A stretch of 57,657 bases of DNA. It comes from Seminavis robusta. Taxonomy: Eukaryota > Bacillariophyta > Bacillariophyceae > Naviculales > Naviculaceae. Both the position numbers and the translations under genes were made by a program. Each line of letters opens with the position of its first letter. Within the stretch, counting starts at the first letter, position 1. Below are positions 31,397 to 40,469 of the stretch, one piece after another. The stretch is from the NCBI GenBank assembly GCA_903772945.1, contig CAICTM010000592.1, positions 1 through 57,657 of the forward strand. The letters are read 5' to 3'. A model generated the notes under the pieces. It did not search any database. It had not been told where the DNA came from and saw only the letters and a list, made by a program, of their open reading frames with translations.

Positions 31397-34300
31397 GTGT
31401 GTATTGATGATCTGCAACAAGCAGCAGGAGGGAGTTTGGAACTCGAACGTCGTGCTGCGAAAGAAAAGAAACAAAGAAAGAAACCCAATAGCCCACATCG
31501 ATACATCGACATTGTCAAGATGCACCATGGTATGGACGACTCTGACTTTTCGGCCGGCCTGAACGATGCGTTTTTCATCATGAACAACAATTCGCAAAGC
31601 ACCATGGATCCCAGTGAGAACAGTACGTTGGAAGGAAGTGCCTTTAGTGTCTATTCCATGAGCATGAGCAACAATACGAACAACAACAACAACAACAACG
31701 ATCCACAGACGCGAGACTTTTCCCGTCATTCCATGGCACTGTCGTCGACCACGGATGGAGCCACCACGGTCAGCAGTCTGTCGGATGGGACACCCTTAAG
31801 GGCCAGAAGAGCGCTGCAGTTTCCCGAGCTGCAACAATCGAGTGACGACAACATATCGTTGTCAGGACGACACTTGAGAGAGCAAAAACAACGGCGTCTC
31901 AGTGCCACTGCCAAACGACGACGAAGAAGACCCGGTGGTCCACCGTTGCCCAGCATGGGGACGACGACGGGGACGACGGGAATGACCAGTTGTGAAGAAA
32001 ACAGTGCCGAGGAAGAAAGCGATTGCTCAGATCAAAATAATGACAATGACGATGATGATGATGACGAAAACGACATTCCTCCACTCGAACGACAACACAC
32101 GGACAATAGCATTCTGCAGCAAGAAGAAGAAGAAGAAGACATGGGATCCATTCTAGAAAACGGTAGTGGCATGACACGCATCGCCCCTCCGTCTCCAAAA
32201 CCACAAATCAAACGACATCATCATCATCATCATCGACAACAATACCCATCCGTTCCCCCCATTGGCTTTGTTCCAGCCGACTTTTTGACCCATGCAGACA
32301 GCCAGGAAAACAACAATAATGCCAGAATACCACAGCATGCTACGACAGCAACAAACACAAATCCCACCAGTTTGGCCAGTCTAGTAGAAAAAGACAAGCG
32401 CCCCAATACTGTTGAGAATGCTAAGGATGATGACAACAAGTCAGTAGTCTCGGTCTCGGCCAAAAACTTGCAAAAACGCAAACAACGACGCCAACAATCC
32501 TTCAAGAAACGACCGTCGCAAATGTCGGCCTATCAACAATTGCAAATGCAACAAAAGGAATTGAAAGCAAGACAAGATTCCATACCAGACTTTATTGTAC
32601 CACCACCACAACAACAAAACACTAGAATATCCGCCTTGTTGAACCATCATCAAAATGGAAACAACAATAACAACAATAGTGCCCGAAGAAGACCTTCGTA
32701 CATGGAGGATGTCTCATCCTTGGCCAACTCTACGATTGCCACCCGCGAAGAAGACGATGATGATTCCGAACTCGTCCTTAGTCCCATTGCACCCACTGCA
32801 GCGGCCACATGGAGTCGGCTCAAGGCCAATCAGCAACCCAACAAAATACCGCAACGAAAATCTTCCATGAATATGACTGCGGCCAAGGACGCATTCTCTG
32901 TAGTGTCCGAGGAAGATGATGATGACGACGATGACGATGACGATGATGAGAGCTTATTGAGTCCACTCAAAGTGACATTGCCACAGGAAAAGATTCAAGA
33001 AGCGCTGCACAAATTACACATGTCGCAACCAAACTTGGTATTGCCACTGACAGGCGATGACGATGATGATGATGACAATAATAATACGAATGCAAAAGAA
33101 GAGGAATACAGACTCAAACTGAGACAACGGAGTGGTACTACGACAACATCCCGACGAAACATGTTTCAAAAAGCCAAATCCGTCTCGCACTTGGGTTTGG
33201 AGCGAAAACTACAGGCACTGCCGGCCAAAGGGGATGACGACGATGATGACTACGACTTTTTGGCATGGAAAGCACCATCTCCAACACCAACAAAAGAACC
33301 ACAACAACGACAGCAACAACAATCTGACAAGCAGGAGCAGTTGACAAGCAAGATTGTAGATGATTTTGGTCCCACCGTGAGACGACGGAATAGCACATCG
33401 GCACGACAACCAGGGAATACACGGTCGTTATCACCTCTGCGAAATCGATGGATCTCGGGATGTAAGGACGGTCTCATTGAAGAGGACGAAGCCAACGTTT
33501 TGGAGGAAAACCAAGAACAACAGAATCATGACAGCATGACAGGGTGGCAGCTGGCGACTTCGGAGGACGCAAAAATCCTCACGTTCCATAGAGCATCGCC
33601 TCCGCCCACCACCCCCAACCGGAAAGCCAATTCTCCTCGACCACCCGCCAGCAAACCAAAACCAAAATTGGCCAAGTGTAATTCCACTCCCAACTTGTTT
33701 GCCAATGATGATTCACCGGCTGTAAACAACAACAATTCGGTTCCACCGCTACCCGCCGAAAAGATTGAATCCATCGTGTCGTTTTTGCTGGGGGAAGGAT
33801 TGGCTCCTGCCGCAGCGACAACGGAAGACACGAAGATTGCTCCCACATTGTCATCTGAAGACAAGGGTGAAATGGAAGGTCACGATCATGACGAGGAAGA
33901 AGAAAAAGATCCGCTTATTAAGCATGCTTCTGACGGGGAATCGTCGACACAAGACACCCCCAGTACCGACAATTCACAAGCATTGGATATGTTATTCCGT
34001 TTCGATGATAATGGGAATTCTAGGTCCATTGCTAGTTCTTGGGCCGAAGATCCAAAACAGGAGGATGCCGCAAACCAACAGAGCTCCTTTTCGTCGGCAG
34101 CCATGCCAGGACTAGCAACGTATGAGCAGTTTAACCAATCAGATGACGAAAAAGTGTCTCCCAGCTTGATCAAGAAAATAAGAAAAAGCGTAAAGAATGT
34201 GGGACAAGCAGGCACGAGGTACCTTCGAAAGAAGAAAGCTCATTCCTTGATCATGACCGCTGCGAAAGACGAAATGGCCAGACTGAGTCAATCAATGACC

Positions 34301-35878
34301 TCTTTTGAGTTCGGGACGAGCAACCATTCTTCTTCGGGGTTTATCATGGAAAAGGTGGAGGAACAGTCCAGCGAAGACGATGAAAGAACACCTGCTGCAA
34401 AATCGGCAGACGCTAGAAAAGAAACTTCAGAGGCGTCGTCCAAGGCACCAAAGCAACGGAATCCAGGTGGTAAGCGAGAGAGCTTCAAGTTGCCCAAGAA
34501 GCTTCGTGGCAAGCGATTGCCTTTTATGAGGTCGTCCTCGGTACCCGTTCTTGAGGCAGACGATGGGCCTTCAGACACTTTTCCGGCAGGAACGGGTGTC
34601 GCTGTAGCCTTGGATCAGACGGTGCCAGAAAGCCAGGCATTGGACAACAGCGAGAACGACAAACGCCCAACAACAATGACTCAGCCAATTTCACCACCCA
34701 AAGACTCATCATCACGAGGATCGGTTTCTCTCGTCTCCGACGCGTTGGCTTCGCCTGTGGGGACTGTCCGGCGCAAAACAAAGCTTTCAAAGTCTTCGTC
34801 GTCCAGTCGTCTTCCAGGAATCACACACACTCACTCCTCCCCGGTAACAGATTCTCCGATCCCCAGACGGATGGGTAAGGACACGCAACGAAGGTCGGCG
34901 AAAGGACCGTCCCTGACAAGTTCTGAAGCCACGGACCAGTCATCCGCTGTCTCGCCTGCAACACTAAGGACATCAAGAGGAAGCAAACAACGACCGAAAA
35001 GGAGTAGTACGGTGCATGAGAAACGAAGCCGCTCCAGAACGCGCCGAGACAGCAATAAGCAACGGTCAAAGTCAGCCTCTTCACGCCCTCGCAAGGAAAA
35101 GACTCGCCGGTCTTCCAGCCGGAGCAGAAAAAAGTCGCCATCGGGCAGCCGTCAGTCTCACCTGCATTCGTCCCTCGAGGGATCGTTCCAAAGTTTCTTC
35201 GAGAGTGACTCGTCGAATCGGCATTACACCGATATGCTTGCATCGAAATTACGAGACGAAGTTCGACGTTCAAGGCGGGAAACCAACAGTCCAAGGGCAT
35301 CGTTTCGCCGCCATGCCTCGCTGCGCAATGTTGAAGACCGTAGCGTTTCCACCCGAAAGAGCATGTCTTCAGCAACACAGAAACCACGGCGGAACCTTCA
35401 AAAGGCCAAATCCTCTCGCGATGTGTACCCTCGACGCAACAAGTCTCGGGTCGTCGACGAAGCGTCTACTGCCTCCTCCCGTCCATCCAAACGAGGCGGC
35501 AAAATGAGGCTTGCCCGACAAGCCAAATCAGAACGGTTTCTTCACAGTTCGGCTTCCAGCATCGAGGGGCCCGATGAGGCTACCATCATGCGCAATAAGA
35601 CAAAGGCAAAACGTGGCTCTACTTCTCGAGGTAGGAGTGGTTCCTACACGAGTCTACTGGCCACCCCTGTCACTCCCAGCTCCTCCAAGAAGCAAGTGTC
35701 CAACCGTCACTTGGTTCGTGAAGAAGACACCACTGACAGCGACCAGGGCATGCAAAGCACTCCTGCTAGTTCAAGGAGATCTGTTGCTGGTTCGCGAAGC
35801 AGTCGTCCTCCCGTAGCCTCCGGGAGGAAAAGAATGGGGAAGAGCCAGTCGCTCAGACATGTTCCAGATTTGACCTGA
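31397..35878 (+). CDS. Giant disordered protein with SR-rich C-terminus, unknown
   Basis: Uninterrupted frame of 1,493 codons. The second ATG at 31520 (MHHGMDDSDFSAGLNDAFFI) starts a more protein-like acidic/aromatic segment and may be the real start. Composition shifts along the chain: N/S-rich, then long Asp/Glu runs (for example at 32050-32080 and 32915-32950), Q/R-rich, acidic again, then strongly basic Ser/Arg from about residue 1200 (RSRSRTRRDS, SSRSRKKSPSGS). A short motif recurs: KAKSVSHL, AKCNSTPNL, RSSSVPVL, RHASLRNV, KAKSSRDV, QAKSERFL, GKSQSLRHV. It fits basophilic kinase or 14-3-3-type sites. No folded domain, membrane helix or catalytic motif was found. The SR end could suggest RNA or splicing factors, but this is inference only. 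Confidence 0.75.
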   Translation: MCIDDLQQAAGGSLELERRAAKEKKQRKKPNSPHRYIDIVKMHHGMDDSDFSAGLNDAFFIMNNNSQSTMDPSENSTLEGSAFSVYSMSMSNNTNNNNNNNDPQTRDFSRHSMALSSTTDGATTVSSLSDGTPLRARRALQFPELQQSSDDNISLSGRHLREQKQRRLSATAKRRRRRPGGPPLPSMGTTTGTTGMTSCEENSAEEESDCSDQNNDNDDDDDDENDIPPLERQHTDNSILQQEEEEEDMGSILENGSGMTRIAPPSPKPQIKRHHHHHHRQQYPSVPPIGFVPADFLTHADSQENNNNARIPQHATTATNTNPTSLASLVEKDKRPNTVENAKDDDNKSVVSVSAKNLQKRKQRRQQSFKKRPSQMSAYQQLQMQQKELKARQDSIPDFIVPPPQQQNTRISALLNHHQNGNNNNNNSARRRPSYMEDVSSLANSTIATREEDDDDSELVLSPIAPTAAATWSRLKANQQPNKIPQRKSSMNMTAAKDAFSVVSEEDDDDDDDDDDDESLLSPLKVTLPQEKIQEALHKLHMSQPNLVLPLTGDDDDDDDNNNTNAKEEEYRLKLRQRSGTTTTSRRNMFQKAKSVSHLGLERKLQALPAKGDDDDDDYDFLAWKAPSPTPTKEPQQRQQQQSDKQEQLTSKIVDDFGPTVRRRNSTSARQPGNTRSLSPLRNRWISGCKDGLIEEDEANVLEENQEQQNHDSMTGWQLATSEDAKILTFHRASPPPTTPNRKANSPRPPASKPKPKLAKCNSTPNLFANDDSPAVNNNNSVPPLPAEKIESIVSFLLGEGLAPAAATTEDTKIAPTLSSEDKGEMEGHDHDEEEEKDPLIKHASDGESSTQDTPSTDNSQALDMLFRFDDNGNSRSIASSWAEDPKQEDAANQQSSFSSAAMPGLATYEQFNQSDDEKVSPSLIKKIRKSVKNVGQAGTRYLRKKKAHSLIMTAAKDEMARLSQSMTSFEFGTSNHSSSGFIMEKVEEQSSEDDERTPAAKSADARKETSEASSKAPKQRNPGGKRESFKLPKKLRGKRLPFMRSSSVPVLEADDGPSDTFPAGTGVAVALDQTVPESQALDNSENDKRPTTMTQPISPPKDSSSRGSVSLVSDALASPVGTVRRKTKLSKSSSSSRLPGITHTHSSPVTDSPIPRRMGKDTQRRSAKGPSLTSSEATDQSSAVSPATLRTSRGSKQRPKRSSTVHEKRSRSRTRRDSNKQRSKSASSRPRKEKTRRSSSRSRKKSPSGSRQSHLHSSLEGSFQSFFESDSSNRHYTDMLASKLRDEVRRSRRETNSPRASFRRHASLRNVEDRSVSTRKSMSSATQKPRRNLQKAKSSRDVYPRRNKSRVVDEASTASSRPSKRGGKMRLARQAKSERFLHSSASSIEGPDEATIMRNKTKAKRGSTSRGRSGSYTSLLATPVTPSSSKKQVSNRHLVREEDTTDSDQGMQSTPASSRRSVAGSRSSRPPVASGRKRMGKSQSLRHVPDLT

Positions 35879-36311
35879 AATTCGGAGATGGCTTTACAAA
35901 TTCTGTTGTCACGAATGAACCGTAGCGTTACCACGGTATCTACACGAACGCGCCCTCCCTGGTTTAGAGGCGAGTGGCATTCAGAGCGAGACTGGCTGGG
36001 CGAGAGCGGAAAGGAGAGCCAAAGACAAACGACGTATAGTTTGGCTAGCTGAGTCAAGTTCTTGCTTCGACAACGAGAGCGGCAGAGGGCAGCTTTCCAG
36101 AATGGAACTGAGTGGTTGCATCTTCTCGCTAGCTACAAGTACCGGTAGCAAGGTGGACAGAAGTAATTGGACCATGGCCTCTGAATCAATCTTCTGAACC
36201 CCCCCAGCTACATCCATGTTGATGCCATTGTCTTGCTGAAGATGACTGCAGCACAATAAAACAGTGCATATTTGTTTACCTCTACATGTAGTAGCAATTT
36301 TGTAAATAGAA
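35879..36311. other. Intergenic, convergent 3' ends; 3' flank of LRR paralogue B
   Basis: The bases nearest the LRR stop (about 36230-36311) resemble the 3' flank of paralogue A (AAGATGACTGCAGCACAA shared; near 2886 there), which shows that the duplicated unit extended beyond the coding region. No gene. Confidence 0.6.
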
Positions 36312-39300
36312 TTACAGAGTTGTAGAATTGGTGATATCCAAAGATCCATCCGCTCCAACCAAGATGTCAATGGTGATTTCAGAGAAGGCCTCCCCAGCTA
36401 CCAAAGAATACAACACTGTTTCATTGGTGGCTGTCAGAGTGATCCATGCAGGGATGTAGACACCATCACCGAAACTGTCAGACACAACCAGTCTGTAGGC
36501 TGTGTCAGTGTTCACTGGGAAGAGAGAGGAATATAGATAATTCTTAATTTCCAGTGGACCACCTGATTCCAGTGTGTCCCAACCACCTGTCACATTGGTT
36601 CCCTTCTGCCAAACCCATGATAATTCGTCTGGAAAGTCATCAGTTTGGATATTGATCATCACATCAGCCCCTCTGGTTGGAAATCGTCCAGGCCAATCCG
36701 GTGGAGATTCTGTGAGGTCAGCACAAGTGGAAACAGGAGGAGTTTCATTTAGGGAACAATCACACCGCAGCAAAGCACAAAGATGTTCTGGAACAGTTCC
36801 TGAGAATCGATTTCCATATAGCCTCAACCCCATTGAAGCATTCAGCTGGCTGGGCAGTGCTCCTGTCAGGTCATTGTTGTGAAGACCCAGAAATGTCAAA
36901 GATGTCATCAGACCAATTTCAGTCGGGATTGGTCCGGTGAACTGATTGTGATAAATCCGAAGCCCCCCCAATGAGGTTAGGAGCCCAAGCTCAGAAGAAA
37001 TTGTCCCCATCAACCGATTTTCGTTGAACGTCAGCGCTCGCAGATCCGTCAATCGGCCAAGCTCGGAAGGGACTTGACCAGTGAACTGATTTTGATCCAA
37101 CACCAACATAGCCAAACCAGTCAACTTTCCAAGCTCAGAAAGAAATGGACCGGTGAGCTGATTATCACCAAGATGTAGAAAATGCAACGAGGTCAGGAGC
37201 CCAAGCTCTGAAGGAATCACACCAGAAATCTGATTTTGATAAAGCTCAAGATATTCCAATGAGGTCAGGAGCCCAAGCTCCGAAGGCAGTGGACCGGTCA
37301 ACTGAGTCAGCGAAACATTTGTCAAAGAAAGCACATCCAAGTTTGTAGCCAATGCAATTTCGCTCGGGAGGGAACCTGTCATCATGGTATTGAACATCGC
37401 CAGGAAAGTTAGCTCTGTTAATAACCCAACCTCACTTGGAAATTGGCCCCTTAGAAGGCTCCACTGTTCATGCATTTCAGACTCATAGCCCAAAAGCAAA
37501 AATTTCAGGGAAGTCATCAACCAAAGCTCACTGGGAATAGTGCCTGAAAGATAAGGGTTGTTCAGCCGCATTGTTGTCATGCTGGTCAACAGCCCCAGCT
37601 CACTGGGAATCGGGCCTGTGACAAGGCAGTCGAAAACGTTGATGTCCAACAGACCTGTCATCGAACCAAGTTGCGTAGGCAGAGCACCAGTCAATGTTGG
37701 ACCAATGTTGATGAGCTCCAAATCTGTCATGCTGTAGAACTCAGATGGGAAAAGGTCAGCTATCGTCATCTGGGCTCCAAAGAATAACAGCGTTAAATGT
37801 GTCAAGGATGTCAAAAGGGAAATCTCTGGTGGAACAGCAGGCAAGAAACCCTCTAGCTCAAGATTTCCCAAATTAAGAGAAGTCAGTTTTCCTTGGTTGT
37901 CACATGGGAGAATTCCGAAAGGAGGTCCAAATTCATCAAATTTTCCATCCACGAAGAACCCAAATCCACGGGAAAACCAAAGGCACTCTTCTTTTGTGTC
38001 ATCCATCCATCTGTCACGAACAGGCCGCCACCAGTTTTCTCCTTCAAAGGAGTAGAAGAATGTGGACATGGCAAACAACTGCATCTTCCTCCATTCAGGT
38101 AAATTTGTGATGTTTTGGTGATTAACTAGCCATTGCCAGGCCTTCCACTGAGGGGTCTCACTGCCATTGTTGATGCTGGCCAAAGTGTAGTCTGGTAGGC
38201 TATCCAACAGTATGTCCAGAGATCCAGTAGGGGCAGATGATGGTGCTTCAGAAGGAGTTATGGAGCCATAGACCGTCGGAGCATCTGTTGATAGGAAGAC
38301 AACCACGGCTGGCTCCTTCTTTTGGGTCCCTGCCACAGCTCCAACAATGACTGCTGCCACAATTATCAACATGACAAAGAAGAGAATAAACGTCAGTCTC
38401 TGTTTCTTCCTCTTTTGTTCTCTCTGCTGGACATGCTGTAGATCAACTGGATCTGCAGCGGGCCTAGTTTGTTCCTCCTCTGGATCTTCTAGAACAAGAT
38501 TTGCCACTGCCAATTGTGTGTCATTTCTTGATGGAATGTTGTGGTTGGTGTCGACACTGGGTAGTCCTGCATCATGTGGCTCAGCCAGTGCAGATGCATT
38601 GTCTGGAATCTGCACTAATGGTTCACCTTGACCAGTTGCACCAGCACCAACAAGGGAGAACCTTAGGGTATTGGCTCGTTGCAAGGCTTCTCCCGGTACA
38701 CCTTTGTAGGCCCCTGGTCTGGATGACTGTGGTTGTCTCTGTGGAATACTTTCAGGTTGTACTGCAAGTTCTGCACATTGCCGGTTTGGATCATTACCAG
38801 AATCTGCAGCAGTTTCAAATTTTTCCATTTTGGCAGCCTCATTGATTTCAGTTGCCATTTGCAGGAGGTCCATATTGTAACTAGCAGAGTTTCTGTGTTC
38901 TTCTTGCTTAAAAAGTTCGTTTTCTTTCAACATTATTTGTGCTGTTGCTGATCCTTTGGCAGGCATATTCGCAGCACATGTCTTTCCCTTTTGGAAAAAC
39001 GATAGCTGGTGGCTTTGTGGAGTGTTGCTCATCCGAGCTACATTGCCCGCTGTCAGTGTCTTCATGGCAGAATCCATAGTATGGTTGGTATTACCATTAC
39101 TATTGTCACAGTTACTTTCTGCATTCTCTTTGCTGGAACTACTTCCTCGGGCATGATTAGTGGCAAATTTTCCCATTTTGGCCGCTTCATTGATTTCCAT
39201 TACCAACTGCATGAGGTGGTTGTTAGCAGTGTCTGGAGTTTCTTGATTTTGGAGATCTTCTTTGGCATTGAGATATTCGGCGACCGCCAAACTGGCCTGA

Positions 39301-39665
39301 TCTGCCACAATTTTCATGACTTCTTCTTGGTCATCTGGTTGTTTGGGTTCACTTATTGTGTCTTGCAGCCGTGGATTGGCCCCCAAAATATTCTTGGGGC
39401 TGGGAAGAGCCAAGGAAGAAGGAAAAGGCTTCTTCTTGTTTACCGCTTGTTTGTCTTTGAACGCTCTTGCACTGGCGGTATCTTCATCCATTTGCCATTG
39501 TGCAGCTTCTGCCTCGGCTCTTTTCATCAGAGTATCTCTGATGACAGGGTCGAGTGACAGTCCTTCGGATGCATTCCCGAAATCTTTGCCAAGGGAACCA
39601 TTTCCGTCCTGAGAGTGACCGTCTTCCTCATCAGTAGTACATCCAGTGCACTTTCCCTCTTTCAT
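36312..39665 (-). CDS. LRR type II membrane protein, paralogue B (intact, 1,117 residues)
   Basis: Intact single-exon frame from ATG 39665 (MKEGKCTGC). Regions: a cytosolic part (1-420) with two EINEAAKM repeats (157-164 and 273-280); a basic RKKQRL then one membrane helix (424-446); the ectodomain head with WQWLVNHQNIT, STFFYSFEGENWW and ECLWFS; about 17 LRRs (LxxLxLxxNxLTGxIPSELGLLTS, about 590-945); CDCSLNETPPVSTC; and a C-terminal beta-type domain with TDDFPDELSWVWQ and DSFGDGV. The N-in/C-out topology is inferred from the basic residues before the helix. There is no kinase domain. It serves as the reference for the broken paralogue at 2980-6388, which lies 33 kb away in the same orientation. 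The family is large in pennate diatoms, with roles proposed in recognition or adhesion but not established. Confidence 0.88.
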   Translation of the reverse strand: MKEGKCTGCTTDEEDGHSQDGNGSLGKDFGNASEGLSLDPVIRDTLMKRAEAEAAQWQMDEDTASARAFKDKQAVNKKKPFPSSLALPSPKNILGANPRLQDTISEPKQPDDQEEVMKIVADQASLAVAEYLNAKEDLQNQETPDTANNHLMQLVMEINEAAKMGKFATNHARGSSSSKENAESNCDNSNGNTNHTMDSAMKTLTAGNVARMSNTPQSHQLSFFQKGKTCAANMPAKGSATAQIMLKENELFKQEEHRNSASYNMDLLQMATEINEAAKMEKFETAADSGNDPNRQCAELAVQPESIPQRQPQSSRPGAYKGVPGEALQRANTLRFSLVGAGATGQGEPLVQIPDNASALAEPHDAGLPSVDTNHNIPSRNDTQLAVANLVLEDPEEEQTRPAADPVDLQHVQQREQKRKKQRLTFILFFVMLIIVAAVIVGAVAGTQKKEPAVVVFLSTDAPTVYGSITPSEAPSSAPTGSLDILLDSLPDYTLASINNGSETPQWKAWQWLVNHQNITNLPEWRKMQLFAMSTFFYSFEGENWWRPVRDRWMDDTKEECLWFSRGFGFFVDGKFDEFGPPFGILPCDNQGKLTSLNLGNLELEGFLPAVPPEISLLTSLTHLTLLFFGAQMTIADLFPSEFYSMTDLELINIGPTLTGALPTQLGSMTGLLDINVFDCLVTGPIPSELGLLTSMTTMRLNNPYLSGTIPSELWLMTSLKFLLLGYESEMHEQWSLLRGQFPSEVGLLTELTFLAMFNTMMTGSLPSEIALATNLDVLSLTNVSLTQLTGPLPSELGLLTSLEYLELYQNQISGVIPSELGLLTSLHFLHLGDNQLTGPFLSELGKLTGLAMLVLDQNQFTGQVPSELGRLTDLRALTFNENRLMGTISSELGLLTSLGGLRIYHNQFTGPIPTEIGLMTSLTFLGLHNNDLTGALPSQLNASMGLRLYGNRFSGTVPEHLCALLRCDCSLNETPPVSTCADLTESPPDWPGRFPTRGADVMINIQTDDFPDELSWVWQKGTNVTGGWDTLESGGPLEIKNYLYSSLFPVNTDTAYRLVVSDSFGDGVYIPAWITLTATNETVLYSLVAGEAFSEITIDILVGADGSLDITNSTTL

Positions 39666-40469
39666 CCTGATAATGAGTGATACTATGCTGCTAGCTAGTA
39701 TTGGACTGGAGTCGAGTGGCAGTCAAATCTATGGCTCAGTCCTTTCCTGTAAGGTAAGCACCATAGAATTTGCCTCAGTTGGTTTGATGCCTTTCGCCGT
39801 TCTGGCACATGAATATGTGGGGGATTGAGGTAAATATGGAGTTAAGGGTAATACTGATTCTTATGTTTTATTCTATACAAAACAATTTGTTACCGCAGCT
39901 ACCTGAACTGTCATGCTTTTCAGGTCCATCCCAACCTTGCCGGTCTCCCCACACCCCACGGATCCTGACATGAATGCCACGGGGAGGAGAGTGGCAAGTT
40001 CACGATGATGATGAACCCCTCCACTTCCAAACAATCAGTGCCCTCCTTTCCAAGCTTATGCTCCCCAACCTGTCTGTCTGACAAGTATGCACACACGCAG
40101 GCTAATAGGCAAGCGGCAAGCGTATCACGGAGGATGCCACGAAGGCTTCATCCGATTTTAGCAAAGAGTGGCTTCGTGCGCCCACTTGAATAGTGATCCG
40201 CACACCGCTGCCAATTGTGTTTCTAATGTGACTGCCCATCCTGAAAAGAAGCAGGGTCTCAATGTACAGTAGGCAACTGCAAGTGACCTGGGGCATCTCT
40301 CTATTAGTCTAATCTTATATTAATAGCTTAACGTGCTACCTAAGCAGTCGCGTGCCTCACGTCTTGACAAAGTGTGTGCTGCACTGTACACTGTACATAT
40401 CTGGTACACAAAGGCAGCCCAAATGGCACACTAGCTAGCAAATAAGTGGTGGATGCGCCGACATTACGA
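39666..40469. other. Intergenic, 0.8 kb, left edge of the accessory zone
   Basis: Holds the dispersed repeat at 39961-40255 and a CACTAGCTAGC word near 40431. No gene seen. Confidence 0.5.
39961..40255 (+). repeat. Dispersed repeat, copy 1 (copy 2 at 52575-52860)
   Basis: About 290 bp, moderately diverged from the direct copy at 52575-52860. Shared blocks: GCCACGGG, GGAGAGTGGCA, AGTGCCCTCC, CCCAACCTGTCTG, CTGACAAG, GGATGCCAC(G/A)AAGGCT and GCCAATTGTGTTT. No coding potential, and termini not defined. The two copies bracket the mobile-element-rich 40-52.6 kb zone. Confidence 0.65.

Noticed and set aside
31726..33495. Several minus-strand frames across the 31-36 kb region
   Set aside because: They are complements of Asp/Asn/Gln-rich codons of the 1,493-residue protein (Val/Ile/Leu/Cys runs).
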